DNA from: G963674685 sp963674685
GTDB taxonomy: Bacteria > Lernaellota > Lernaellaia > JACKCT01
Direction of reading: 5' to 3'
DNA: 64,000 nt
Assembly: GCA_963674685.2 (NCBI GenBank)
Contig: CAXXWT010000009.1
Span: forward strand, 744,001 to 808,000
The notes beneath the pieces were generated by a model, which saw only the letters and a program-made list of their open reading frames with translations, had not been told where the DNA came from and did no database searches. Shown one piece after another: positions 24,766 through 35,500 of this stretch (within the stretch, counting starts at the first letter, position 1; the number at the start of each line of letters is the position of its first letter). The translations under genes and the position numbers were made by a program.

Positions 24766-25293
24766 TTAAATTCCCATCTTGAAGGCGTTGAAAAGAATTC
24801 CGCCGGCGACCATGAAAGCGCCGTGGTTGACGGCTTCGAAGATATCCGAATCGGACCAGCCCAGATTGCGCAGTTTGTCCACGTCCGGTTGCTGCACGTC
24901 TTCCGGCGTCTGTACGGCTTTTTTCACGAAAGCGAGCATGGCCTTATCCTTGTCCGGCATTTCGAGACTTTCCGGATCCTTCATCAACTGCTCAACCTGC
25001 TGTTCGCTCATCCCGGCCATTTGCGTCAGGATTTTCTTGTTCATGTCTATGCAGTAAGGATATTCACAGTGCGTGGCGCTGATAAAACGAATCGCCGCCA
25101 GAAGATTGGCGCTCAAAGTCGGATGCTGGAAATAGTAATGCAGCGCCTGCATGTTGATATCGAAAATCTTCGGGCTCACGCTGAGCATCTGCAAAGGCTT
25201 GGGAACGGAACCGGCCATCGACGCCATCATGTCGTAGGCCTGTTCGATCTGCCCTTCGGCTTCTTCGTGGCTGACGATTTTCAGTAAAGGCAT
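24766..25293 (-). CDS. carboxymuconolactone decarboxylase (AhpD-like) family protein
   Basis: 175 all-helical residues with the CMD core (LLAAIRFISATHCEYPYCIDMNKK). In AhpD-type peroxidase partners this place is C-x2-C followed by His; here it is C-x4-C and the His position is Asn, so standard disulfide-reductase activity is doubtful. GGAG precedes the ATG. No operon partner is evident. Confidence 0.8.
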   Translation of the reverse strand: MPLLKIVSHEEAEGQIEQAYDMMASMAGSVPKPLQMLSVSPKIFDINMQALHYYFQHPTLSANLLAAIRFISATHCEYPYCIDMNKKILTQMAGMSEQQVEQLMKDPESLEMPDKDKAMLAFVKKAVQTPEDVQQPDVDKLRNLGWSDSDIFEAVNHGAFMVAGGILFNAFKMGI

Positions 25294-25425
25294 TTTGTTA
25301 CTCCGTTGTTTTTGGCTTCATAAGTATTAAAAAGAATACGGTGAAGCATACGCGAATTATCGGCGAGTGCAATAAAAGAGATCATTATGAATGATCTTGC
25401 GAAAAGGCCGAGGGCGGGATTGATC

Positions 25426-26991
25426 TTAGCGCCCGCCGCGAATTCGGCGCGTTGATACGACCGCGCGGCAGGCGGTTGAAGCGCTTGCGGATATCAAAGA
25501 CTTCACCGGATCGGCGCCGGCGCCCATTCGATTATCCATCCGGCAAAAATTATCGCAAATGATTCGTTGAACCCTGGCGGTGTATTCCCCGTAGCTCAGG
25601 TCGGAGTCGACGGGGCGATAACCCAGGGGAAATGGGAAATGGGGTCTTCGATGCAATTCCAGATAATCGTTTAGACCGTGAAATGACTTTTCGAGCCCGA
25701 AGCGTTCAGGATTTTCGAACATCGGAGAGGCGGGTTCCAGGAGCACGGATTGCACGCGCACGGCTTTGACGGCCGGCACCCGCAACATCTCCTGTCTTAA
25801 TTTTTGCGTGAGACGGATTTCCTCCGCGGACTGATCCGGCATCCCCGCGATGAAATAAACTTCGACGGATATGTTCTTTTGGGCGCATCGATGAAGCGCC
25901 TGAAAAAGGCTTTCGTCGTCGGTCGCCATGCTTTTATGCTTTTTGCGCATTGAGTAATCGGCGCGATCCGGCGAAAGATGGATGCGAACCTCTTTGCCCG
26001 CGCGGGTCAACGCGGACATTGCGTCGAGAATATCTTCACCCGGCGTGGTTCGGCATTCCACGACGACTTTCTCAAGCCCGCCGATTCCCGCAAGCTTTTC
26101 AAACAAGAGAATCGATTCCCGATTCGTCGCCGGGGAATCGATGGTCTCCATGAATAATGTTTTGAAACCGAAAGCGCAGGCTTCCCGCGCCGTGCGAAAA
26201 GAAGATTTCGCCGACTGCGCGGATAGCGATTTCCTTTTACACAGAATTTCATACGAGCTTTTCGATCCGCCGCAAAAGGAGCAGTTTTGCAGACATCCGC
26301 GAAAAGTCATCAGGGGAAATATGGCTTCGTCCTGGAGCATGGCCTTGCGTTGAATATAATTCCTGACGCCGTGCAGGCGAATCCATGGATTGACGGACCA
26401 GGAAATGTAATCGCGGCAACGCAGCATATTGCGCGCGTCAAAAAAACTAAAATCGCCCAATTCGTCGCTCGACGGCGAGTGTGATTCGGGATTGACGATG
26501 ACGCCGCAATCTTTTTTCCAAACCAGGTTGGGGATGCCGTGAAAATCATCGCCGGGTTTTACGCGGCAAAGATCGGCGAATGTTTTTTCTCCTTCGCCCA
26601 CGCATACCGCGTCCACCTCGGCTCGCATAATCAGTTCCCGGGCGAAGTAGGAGGCCGTGAATCCACCCAGCACGATCCGCACGTTTGGGCATCTTCTTTT
26701 GAGTTCAAACGCCTCGTGCAGGACGACCCAGGTCTGGTGGTGCCAGTGGAGAGAGAATCCGACGGTTTGCACGCCCGAGTCCCGGACGAATGATGGCAAT
26801 GAAAATGCGGGCAGCTTTTCTGTCATCACGCCCAGATGAAGGATTTTGGTTCGTGTCCCGGATTTATTGGCGGCGTCGGCGATGGAAAAGAGCCCCATCG
26901 TCATCAAAGTCGTGACGGTTTGGCGGCCGATCAGAGGGTAATATTCATTGGTTTTGGGCACATGAACTAAAAGTGCGTCAAGTTTATCCAC
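25426..26991 (-). CDS. B12-binding-type radical SAM protein
   Basis: 521 residues from a GTG at 26991 that has AAAGGTG upstream; a longer frame from 27066 would overlap the preceding gene by 65 bp, so I prefer the GTG. The N-terminal half is cobalamin-binding-like (TVGFSLHWHHQTWVV, IVLGGFTASYFARELI, VCVGEGEKTF). The radical SAM cluster motif follows as C-x3-C-x2-C in FRGCLQNCSFCGGS, then a TIM-barrel half. Enzymes of this class methylate or rearrange lipids, cofactors or peptides. It starts 10 bp after the SGNH-protein gene, so the two are probably one transcript; a joint role in making an envelope lipid or glycan is a guess. Confidence 0.85.
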   Translation of the reverse strand: MDKLDALLVHVPKTNEYYPLIGRQTVTTLMTMGLFSIADAANKSGTRTKILHLGVMTEKLPAFSLPSFVRDSGVQTVGFSLHWHHQTWVVLHEAFELKRRCPNVRIVLGGFTASYFARELIMRAEVDAVCVGEGEKTFADLCRVKPGDDFHGIPNLVWKKDCGVIVNPESHSPSSDELGDFSFFDARNMLRCRDYISWSVNPWIRLHGVRNYIQRKAMLQDEAIFPLMTFRGCLQNCSFCGGSKSSYEILCKRKSLSAQSAKSSFRTAREACAFGFKTLFMETIDSPATNRESILLFEKLAGIGGLEKVVVECRTTPGEDILDAMSALTRAGKEVRIHLSPDRADYSMRKKHKSMATDDESLFQALHRCAQKNISVEVYFIAGMPDQSAEEIRLTQKLRQEMLRVPAVKAVRVQSVLLEPASPMFENPERFGLEKSFHGLNDYLELHRRPHFPFPLGYRPVDSDLSYGEYTARVQRIICDNFCRMDNRMGAGADPVKSLISASASTACRAVVSTRRIRGGR

Positions 26992-27001
26992 GTAAACACC
27001 T

Positions 27002-29011
27002 TTATTGCAAAAGAACTTTTGCCGCCAGATGCCGCGCGATTGTCCGGGCGACCTCTTCGTGTCCACGATGATTCAGATGGGCCTGGTCGTAGGAAAACAC
27101 GAAGCTGCCTTTATCGTCGCGCTCCTGAAACTCGTCGTTCAGGGCCAGGTAGTCGACGCCGTTTGCCGCCGCTTGCTCGCGCATGATTTTCCTTACACGC
27201 TGACCTTTGGAACCGGGATACGGATCGACGCCGACCTCGTACTCATCCACCAAGAGAAGGCGGATGCCTTTGTCTTTGCAAATTTTTATCATTTCCAGGA
27301 GATTCGCCCGGTAATCGTTGTCGGGATTGACCTCTTTGAGGCTGCTGATCCGCTCGGCCAGGGGGGACAGGGATTCAGTGCGGGTTTTGACCACGGCGCC
27401 GGCCAGCAGATTGTAAAGCTGGGATTTCTGTAGGAGACCTTGCGCGTCGGCGATCCATTGCGCAGCTTTGGGATCTGTGTTTTTCGTCATAATCTTTTCG
27501 ATTTCATCCCAGCGCCCCTCGTTTTTCATGAGCCATAGCTCCCGGTACGTATAGGGACCCAGGGTGTCCGCCGAGTCGGCCGTATTGATGTAAAGGATGA
27601 GCAAATCCGGATGGTAATGAACGGCGTAGCGTATAAACAGAAGCATCACCTGGAAGAGGTTGTAGCCTTTGACGCCTCCGTTTAGGACCTCGAAACGGCG
27701 CTTCGGAAATTCGTTATTAAGAATTGTTTCCAGTTGCCCGGACCAGGTATAGGAAACGTGCTCGATGCCGTCGCCCCAGGTGGTGGAGCCGCCCATGGCG
27801 ATGATGCGAAAAACGCCTTCATCAGCCTTGAGATTTACCGTGCGGTCTCGAAAATTCAGCCTTTGAACGCGCAAGGGAACACTGTCGTCGAAAAGGTCGC
27901 CCGGCGCGTAAAACAGGTCGTCCCGGGTATCGAAAGCGGCTCCCACGTTCATGGGTTTCGCAATTTGCGCCATCGCCGACAAGCGCAAGGAAGCTTCGAG
28001 GCCGCTTAAGGAAAGAGCGAAGCAGGTCAAAAAGATGAAAACGAAACCGCGCACGTTCGTTTTGGCGAACATCAGTTGAAGCAGGACCAATATAACGCCG
28101 GAAGTCGCCAGCGCGGCGGACAGGCCGTACCGGCTCGGACCTCCCAATAGCGCCACCGGGGCGGCGACAAGGATCGGAAACGCGAAAATGGCGACAACCT
28201 TCAGTGTTAGAGACTTTGGAAAAGACGACGCCGCAATAATGCCGCCGGAGCAAAGAGCGGACAGTATGAGCGTCTCCAGAAGGTCGGATTTAAGCGGAAA
28301 GAAGGTCGCCACAAGGGGCGGGACAATGAAAAGCGCCTTTTGCATGCAGGATGCGGCGTCCGCAACCGCGCCGAAACAAATCAGCAAGAAAACAAGAGCC
28401 ACGCAAAGGGCGAATATCAGTTTTCGAATTCGCTTTGAAAAAACAGGGGCTAAAGAAATATTTGCGCCGTAATCTTCTAAGGGCGGATCATAGATGATCT
28501 TGCGGACATGAAAGTCCGAGTTTATATCCTCGATCACGTAGCCGGTGACGCCAAAATCCGATCTGTCGGTTTTGTCGACGACCTTACCGTCGACGACAAA
28601 GGATAGAAATCCCCGGTCGTGCAACAATTCGACGGAATGCAATCCGACCGGATCGCCTCCGAATATTTCAGGAGTTATGGAGAAATCGCCGGAAATCGAC
28701 GTGCCGGTGATGCGAAAGTGTATGATTTCAAGACGGTGAATATCGAGTATAAATTTAAATGATTGACGGCGTCTCTGCGGCGAATTTTCGAACAGATGAA
28801 TCAGATTCTGATTTTCCGGGAAATGCAAACCTTTTGAATCGATGGCCTCGCCTTGGACCGGACCGAAATGGAGGGTGTTTGCCGACAGCCATTTGTTGAG
28901 TTCGAATAAATCGATTCTTTCGATATTGGAGGCCAGGATGTACGATGCGATAAAGAGGAATAAAAAGCCGGGCAGAAAACGACCCGAATTCGATTCGCGC
29001 AAGTATTTCAT
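27002..29011 (-). CDS. membrane protein with C-terminal SGNH/GDSL hydrolase domain
   Basis: 669 residues from the ATG at 29011 (AAGGG six bases upstream). The layout is a membrane helix near the N-terminus, a 150-residue extracytoplasmic beta-rich region, a bundle of about five membrane helices (about 205-345), and an SGNH hydrolase domain from about 405 on with the nucleophile block IIAMGGSTTWGDG and catalytic Asp/His block DQAHLNHRG. SGNH enzymes add or remove acyl groups, commonly acetyl on surface glycans. Coupled to the radical SAM gene. Confidence 0.8.
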   Translation of the reverse strand: MKYLRESNSGRFLPGFLFLFIASYILASNIERIDLFELNKWLSANTLHFGPVQGEAIDSKGLHFPENQNLIHLFENSPQRRRQSFKFILDIHRLEIIHFRITGTSISGDFSITPEIFGGDPVGLHSVELLHDRGFLSFVVDGKVVDKTDRSDFGVTGYVIEDINSDFHVRKIIYDPPLEDYGANISLAPVFSKRIRKLIFALCVALVFLLICFGAVADAASCMQKALFIVPPLVATFFPLKSDLLETLILSALCSGGIIAASSFPKSLTLKVVAIFAFPILVAAPVALLGGPSRYGLSAALATSGVILVLLQLMFAKTNVRGFVFIFLTCFALSLSGLEASLRLSAMAQIAKPMNVGAAFDTRDDLFYAPGDLFDDSVPLRVQRLNFRDRTVNLKADEGVFRIIAMGGSTTWGDGIEHVSYTWSGQLETILNNEFPKRRFEVLNGGVKGYNLFQVMLLFIRYAVHYHPDLLILYINTADSADTLGPYTYRELWLMKNEGRWDEIEKIMTKNTDPKAAQWIADAQGLLQKSQLYNLLAGAVVKTRTESLSPLAERISSLKEVNPDNDYRANLLEMIKICKDKGIRLLLVDEYEVGVDPYPGSKGQRVRKIMREQAAANGVDYLALNDEFQERDDKGSFVFSYDQAHLNHRGHEEVARTIARHLAAKVLLQ

Positions 29012-29258
29012 ATTTGCCCTTGATTGTTGTATTGTCGCCGTCAGGCAACCGACATTTGAAACTAGCTTCAATTGAAAAAGGCGGCAAGTGCATCAACTAT
29101 CCCATTTAATTATTTCATTGGTTTTTCCATCGCAATCGGGGTAAAACATAAAAGAACATTTGGAGAAAGCTTCATGCCGAAGTCCGTTGATGATAAAATT
29201 GTCGAAACCTTGGAGAATCGATTCGGCGCTAAATCTTAAAGAACACTTGGGAAATACC

Positions 29259-30206
29259 ATGACACATCATCGCAAAACTTTTATCCTGGCTGCATTACTC
29301 GTGCTCCTGACGCTTTTCATTGCCGTTTCCTGCGCGTCGGATGACGATGATTCCAATAACGACGATGACGCCCAGGCGACGGATGACGATGCAAACGACG
29401 ATGTGGACGACGATACGTCGGATGACGACCTATTTCCCGATGACGACGTGGACGACGACCTGCCCGAGACGGGTACGCGATATCCCATCGTCCTGGCTCA
29501 CGGGTTTATGGGTTGGGGATATTTGCAGGGCTTTTCGAATTTCTATGAGGTGTTTGAGCACTTGGAAGCAAACGGATTCGAGGTTTACGAGCCGTGGGTC
29601 AGTTCCATCAACACCATCGAAGAGCGCGCCAGGGAACTTGGAGAAAAAATTGACGCCAAATATCCCGGGCAAAGGGTCAATATCATCGCGCACAGCCAGG
29701 GCGGCCTGGATTCCAGATATCTCATCACCACATTGGGGTGGGGCGACCGCGTCGCCAGCCTGACCACCATTTCAACTCCTCATCGCGGGACGCATCTGGC
29801 CGACGTGGCGCTGGGCGTCATCCCGGGTTTCGCCAACGACATCATCGACTGGATTTGCGAATTATTCGGCATGGACTGGGACGGTTTGTACGAACTGACG
29901 CATGAATACGTGGTGGATGAATTCAATCCGGCGAATCCCGATGACCCGGACGTGGCGTATTACTCATTTAACGGCAACGGCGACAATATGTTTTTTGCCC
30001 TGGCGCCCACGCATTATATCCTGGGCCTTTACGAAGGCTGCAACGACGGCGTCATCGGCTGCGACTCCTCGATCTACGCCGAATATATGGGTGAAATTCC
30101 GGAAGATCATTTCGGCATCGTCGGGCATCCGCTTGGGCTCATCGACTGGGATTGGCTGGGTTTTTATCTGGATTACGCAAATTTCCTGCGTGAAGAGGGA
30201 TTTTAA
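29259..30206 (+). CDS. lipoprotein lipase (alpha/beta hydrolase, family I type) with poly-Asp stalk
   Basis: 315 residues. Start at the ATG 29259, which begins a lipoprotein signal (LTLFIAVSC, Cys near 24). An acidic D/N stalk runs to about 70. The catalytic domain has the oxyanion segment IVLAHGFMGWG, the nucleophile in IIAHSQGGLDSRYL, LTTISTPHRGTHLADVALG as in Pseudomonas-type triacylglycerol lipases, a likely acid in GCNDGVIGCDS and His in DHFGIVGHP. It would hydrolyse triglycerides or esters at the cell surface. Downstream, facing it, is the PLC-like lipoprotein gene. Confidence 0.88.
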   Translation: MTHHRKTFILAALLVLLTLFIAVSCASDDDDSNNDDDAQATDDDANDDVDDDTSDDDLFPDDDVDDDLPETGTRYPIVLAHGFMGWGYLQGFSNFYEVFEHLEANGFEVYEPWVSSINTIEERARELGEKIDAKYPGQRVNIIAHSQGGLDSRYLITTLGWGDRVASLTTISTPHRGTHLADVALGVIPGFANDIIDWICELFGMDWDGLYELTHEYVVDEFNPANPDDPDVAYYSFNGNGDNMFFALAPTHYILGLYEGCNDGVIGCDSSIYAEYMGEIPEDHFGIVGHPLGLIDWDWLGFYLDYANFLREEGF

Positions 30207-30231
30207 TTCAGTTCTGCGAATACGCCGGAAA

Positions 30232-31869
30232 TCAAAAAGACATTTCGATCATAAAAGACGGATTTTCGGACGCGTCGCACGTCTCGCCGTCCCAGGCGCC
30301 GTAGACTCTTCGGCCGCCTTCAATAAGCGCGGTGCAACGTCCCGTCGGCGCAAGATTCATGGGCGTGAAAGTCGGTGATATCCAGATCGTTTCTTTTGAA
30401 TCGTCTTTGGACTCAACAACATCCCGTGAAGAAAACACCTCCGCGTTGCCAATGGCGGGCCCGTACACATATGCTTCGTAACCTATAGCGTCGCCGTTTA
30501 CCAAAATTTCCAGTTCGATTTCATCGGATTCGGAAGAAACAGCCCAAAATTGCCTGCGTGATGAGGAGTTGTGCTCGTATAAAAGAGTCGCATTGGCGTC
30601 GCCGACTAGGATTTGCGCATCCGTTTGGCCGCTGAGACCCTGGAGGAGAATATTGAAAACGCGGATCGGGCTTTCCGTGAGGGGTGTCTCGAAGCGCAAC
30701 CGAATTTTCCTGGTCGCCGGCGCGTCGGCGGAAAATGCCGTTACAAAAACCGCCGGTCCCAGCCGGGTTGGCGCGTCGTCGAAGCTTTGAACGAATCCCG
30801 CGGAGGCGAATCCCGGCGCGAATTCATCGGCAAACGAGTAAACCGACGGCGAATTCTCGCCGGTCCACTCCATGTTCAGGGCGTTATTGGTGACTCCGGC
30901 GGCGAAGCCTTCGAAAATGTCGAAATTGCCGGAATAGAGGCGGAATCCGCTTGTATAAATACGCGAGAGGCGCTGATCGATGCGTACCCGCGTGATTTGG
31001 TCGATATTTTCCAGATAATTTTCATCGTGATTCTCTGTGTGACCGTCGCCGCCTATGCGAAAAAAGCAGGGCAACTGATCAAAAGTCGTTCCGCCGGCTT
31101 CCAGCATAATCTTTCCACGCAATTCCCGGATCGAGGGATAGCCCAGGACTTGCGCGACCTGTATGGGATTTAAAGTCTGAATTTCCGCCCGCATCGTCGG
31201 TTCCAGGTTCTGCGTCATGTCATTGAGCCAGTCCTGCAGCGAAAAAAGCGGGCTGTTATCGTGTAAGGGAGAGGGCGAAGCAAAGAATTCGTCAAACAAA
31301 GACCGAAGCGCGGCGTGTCCCTCATCACCGTTGTCGATGCCCCAGTTGCCGCCGATAACGATCATCTCATGATTTGGATGCGTGTCCGACCACCAGCGGA
31401 TGTTGCGCAACACGCTGGAAAGCCTGACCGTCTGCGTCGGGCCGTGATTGCAGATAAAGTCGCCGTCTTGCGTGGGACCGTCGAAGTCCAGCTCCAGAAA
31501 ACGCTGATTTTTATCCAGCGCCTCGATGACCGCCATGCTCGATACGCGCGAGAGAATCCCCTGAAATCCTCTCCAAATGAATGTGTTGTGCGTCGTAGCC
31601 ATATGATAAGCGTTGATGGAAAGATCCGGCCGCACGAATGGCGGCGTCAGGTAGGTGGGATCGTCAATGTCGTCGTCGATGTCATCGTTCAGTTCGTCAT
31701 CCGACGTGTCGTCATTCACATTGATGGAGTCATCATCGCCGATTTCGTCATTATCCGAATCGTCTGAGTCTTCCGATGAATCGCAACCGGCGCCGAAAAG
31801 GAGAACCAACAGGAAAAACGACAGGACCAGGATGAAAATGTTGGAAGCGGGTATGCGTCGATTTGTCAT
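30232..31869 (-). CDS. PLC-like phosphodiesterase lipoprotein with acidic stalk
   Basis: 545 residues. The ATG at 31869 forms an ATGA overlap with the preceding gene and has GGGAG upstream. A lipoprotein signal ends at LLFGAGC; an acidic stalk (DDSDNDEIGDDD and on) runs to about 75. Then a PI-PLC X-type domain: AYHMATTHNTFIW (first catalytic His) and ICNHGPTQTV (second), with an acidic substrate stretch FLELDFDG. The last 200 residues are beta-rich and unassigned. It probably cleaves phospholipids or is an atypical family member. Confidence 0.8.
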   Translation of the reverse strand: MTNRRIPASNIFILVLSFFLLVLLFGAGCDSSEDSDDSDNDEIGDDDSINVNDDTSDDELNDDIDDDIDDPTYLTPPFVRPDLSINAYHMATTHNTFIWRGFQGILSRVSSMAVIEALDKNQRFLELDFDGPTQDGDFICNHGPTQTVRLSSVLRNIRWWSDTHPNHEMIVIGGNWGIDNGDEGHAALRSLFDEFFASPSPLHDNSPLFSLQDWLNDMTQNLEPTMRAEIQTLNPIQVAQVLGYPSIRELRGKIMLEAGGTTFDQLPCFFRIGGDGHTENHDENYLENIDQITRVRIDQRLSRIYTSGFRLYSGNFDIFEGFAAGVTNNALNMEWTGENSPSVYSFADEFAPGFASAGFVQSFDDAPTRLGPAVFVTAFSADAPATRKIRLRFETPLTESPIRVFNILLQGLSGQTDAQILVGDANATLLYEHNSSSRRQFWAVSSESDEIELEILVNGDAIGYEAYVYGPAIGNAEVFSSRDVVESKDDSKETIWISPTFTPMNLAPTGRCTALIEGGRRVYGAWDGETCDASENPSFMIEMSF

Positions 31870-32294
31870 TTGGCGCACTCCCGGATGAACCAGACGTACA
31901 TGTAGTAATCCCGGACAGATGGGATCAGGCCGTTAACGGTTTCAAAGGTTCCTTTTACCTCCAGGCATTCATCGACCAAACCCGTCACAAAGGAAAAATT
32001 GCCTTCATCGGTAACGTCCACGCTGACGGGAGCGCGGTCGCCGATATTGAACTGAAAATGCGTCGGATCGGCGCATTGCATGGACTTGATTTCATTTTGT
32101 GTGACGATGATTACATCGGAACCGGAGCAAATACCCGTGACGGCATAAGCGCTTTGCGCGCGATTCGTCAGAAACACTCGGTTGATTGTCGATTGACCGC
32201 TTTGACCGGCGACGGCAATAGCGACGTACGTAAGAATTATCGCGAAAATGAATAAAAACACCTGGATTTTCGCGTTACGATGAATTGTCGGCAA
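31866..32294 (-). CDS. small secreted or membrane-anchored protein, unknown
   Basis: 142 residues from a TTG start that has GAGGAAG just before it. A hydrophobic segment (IQVFLFIFAIILTYVAIAVAG) near the N-terminus could be an anchor or signal peptide. The rest has four cysteines and no recognised fold. Its stop overlaps the start of the PLC-like gene, so the two are co-translated; a chaperone or partner role is possible. Confidence 0.6.
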   Translation of the reverse strand: MPTIHRNAKIQVFLFIFAIILTYVAIAVAGQSGQSTINRVFLTNRAQSAYAVTGICSGSDVIIVTQNEIKSMQCADPTHFQFNIGDRAPVSVDVTDEGNFSFVTGLVDECLEVKGTFETVNGLIPSVRDYYMYVWFIRECAK

Positions 32295-32534
32295 TATCTT
32301 CCTCTTGAATCATGCAAAAGACCTTGGGCAACAAACTAATCGTATCGAAATGAAAATAAAAGCAAAATGAAACAAAGCGCGCGAAATATTAGAATATAAA
32401 GAATTGCATATATTGCATGAATTGCAAGAAATAAACTCTCACTTTGTGTGAATAAAAGGAAAAAATACTTTGAGCTTTTTAAAGCTTTATGTATGCTATT
32501 TATCTTAAAGCGACTTTCAACGCAGGGGTTTGAC

Positions 32535-35500
32535 GTGCACCAGTCGAAAAACTTGATACTCATAGGCCTGTTTGCGGCGTTTTTTGCAGCGCTGCCGATT
32601 ATCCAGGGATGTACCTGGGATGAAGAAAACTCCGGAGATGACGGAGGCTTTAGCGGCGGTTCATACGAACTTTCGCCGGGATTGCAACTTCAACTCCATC
32701 GCAACGGAAACATGGATTTTCAGCTTGCGCCCGTCAGCGTTCGGGAAATTGCAATCCAAAAAGAAGGGCACGATTTCACGCGATTATTATATCGGCGCTC
32801 CGCTTTTACCGGCGAGCGCGGCATGCCGGAAATCCCCTACGTCCATAAACGCTTCGCCATTCCGGTCGGCGCGCAGGTTCATCTGAACGTTCAATACGGA
32901 AAATCCCGCATCATCGAAGATGTCCTGCTTTATCCGGTGCAGCCCCCGCAGCCCGACACGAGAGACGGCCTGGAGCCTTTTGCCTTTGAAGAAGTCGCAT
33001 ATGCCGACGACAACGCCGTCTTGCCCGCGCAATTGGCGCATCTCGATGAGGAAATGATCATGCGCGGCGTTCGCTTCGGCGGCGTATGGATCACGAACTA
33101 TCGTTACCATCCGGCGAAGCGGCAATTGGAAGTTTTCGACGAAGTGGACGTATCAATCGAATTCGAGGGCGGCCGGGACCAATTTTTATCGGATCCGTGC
33201 CTGGCCGCCGACAGCTTCAAGCACATCTATCAAAGCGCTTTCGTCAACGCTCCGAAACTTGATATTGAAAAGGAAAAGACGCAGTGCGGCTCATCGAGGG
33301 CGGGCGCTCCCGACTCGTTTTACGGCGCGGAATTTCTAATCATCACGCATGCCGATTTCCTCGATGCCGCCAATACGCTTGCCGACTGGAAAATCAAAAC
33401 CGGCATCGACACGGAAGTCAGAACGACGGCCCAAACAGGAACCGACAGCGCCTCAATTCAGTCCTTCATACAGGTCGCTTACGATTCCTGGAATCCGGCG
33501 CCGCAATGGGTGATGTTTTTGGGAGATGCTGATTATGTAGCGCCGATTTACGGCATTGAGCATCCTTACTCGGGTTACAGCGGCGATTGTCAGATCGCCG
33601 CGGATCAGAAATACGCCACGGTCGACGGAACGGATTACATCCCGGACATTGCTCACGGGCGCATACCCGTCGACACTCTCGCGGAAGCCAACGACCGAAT
33701 CGCCAAAATCATCGCTTATGAAAACAATCCTCCGGACAACGATTCATTTTATCTGTCAACGACGCATGCCGCGTATTTTCAGGATATTGCCGACGACGAA
33801 GCCGCGGACGGCGAGGCCGCGAGGCGATTTTGCCTGACTAACGAAGAAGCGTACCAATATTTCACCAACGTCGAAACGAGCCTTGGATACACCGCGCAGC
33901 GCATCTATCAGGCGGAAGCGGAAATTACGCCTCTTTATTGGAATCAAAGTTCCTATGACTGGTTCGCGAGTTGGTGGAGCGGCACACTGGGTTTATCAAC
34001 CTACAATCTGCCTGACGAACTATTAAGAGCGAATGGATTTGCATGGGACGGCGACGAGGCGGATATCAGCGCCGCCGTGAATACCGGAACATTCCTATTA
34101 ATGCATAGAGATCACGGCAGCCGAAACGGTTGGGCCGAGCCTTATTTCAGATCTTCGGATGTCGATGCTCTGACAAACGGCGCACTTCTACCCGTCGTGT
34201 TTTCCATCAACTGCGAGACGGGTTGGTTCGACACGGAAACGGACGATGCATTCGCTTGTTCCAAGACCGGGACAACCTTCAGCGAACGCTGGTTTACCAA
34301 CACGAACGGCGGCGCCGTGGGAGTCATCGGCGCGACGCGAGTCAGTTACTCGGGTCTTAATGACAAGCTGATCTGGGGCTGGCTGGACGCCCTTTATCCA
34401 GGATATGATCCGGCTTACCCGTCCGCCGTCGCCAGCAACGAGGACCCGGATTTTCGTATGGGCGATGTCGTGAACTACGGCAAGATTTATATGGGTGAAA
34501 ATTACAGTTCCTCTCTCGAACAACTGGCGTTCGAGGAATTCCTGTGGTTCGGCGATCCGACGACGCGAATCTGGACCCAAGTCCCAGGCGACATGGTCGT
34601 ATCCCACGATGCAACAGTCGACGCCATGGCCACCAGTTTTACGGTCAACGTGGATCAGGACGACGCATTGGTCAGTCTGACGCAGGAAGGTTATATTCTC
34701 GGCACCGCGACATCCTCCGGCGGTTCGGCCACGGTGAACTTCACGCAGATCATCAGCTCGAATGACATGAACGTCGTTGTGACGAAGCATAACTACATCC
34801 CTTACCAGGGAACCGTCAGCGTCGACGGCACTCCGCCAAGCACGACCACGCCGCCGACCACGACAACGACCACGACAACGACGACCACAACATCAACGAC
34901 GACGACAACCATTCCCGAATGCATTACGGAAACCGAAGAAGACCTCATCGAAGACGACGGCGGTTTCACGGGCGGCGTTGGCACTGGGGGGGATGGTTGG
35001 TATTTGGCTGTATGCATTACGCCTGATCACTATCCGTCCTATATCAGTGAACTTAGCGTGCAGTTCTCTTCCGAGACCGGCAACACGTTCAAGTATCATG
35101 TCTTGACTGATCCAGACGGCAACGGTCCTCCAGATGGCGCTTCCTTATATACTTCGTCCATTCAAACAGTCACTGCCGGAGAATGGTTGACGCATAATGT
35201 CCGAGGGGTGGGTTTGGAGCCGATTACCACGGGATCCTGGTGCATGGCCGTCGAAATTGTCAGCGGGGGTAGTTACGTCGCTTCCGATACTGACAACAAT
35301 TCGGGACATACATGGTTTGGCGCTCCGGGCTCATGGGCCAATATACAAACATTCGGCATCAATCGTAATGGCGCGCTCAGGGGCGTTGATGTCTATTGTA
35401 GTGAGGCGGTTACGACCACGACCACAACAAGCACAACCGCGCCGACGACCACGACGACGCAAGCGCCGACAACAACCACGACCCAAGCGCCGACAACTAC

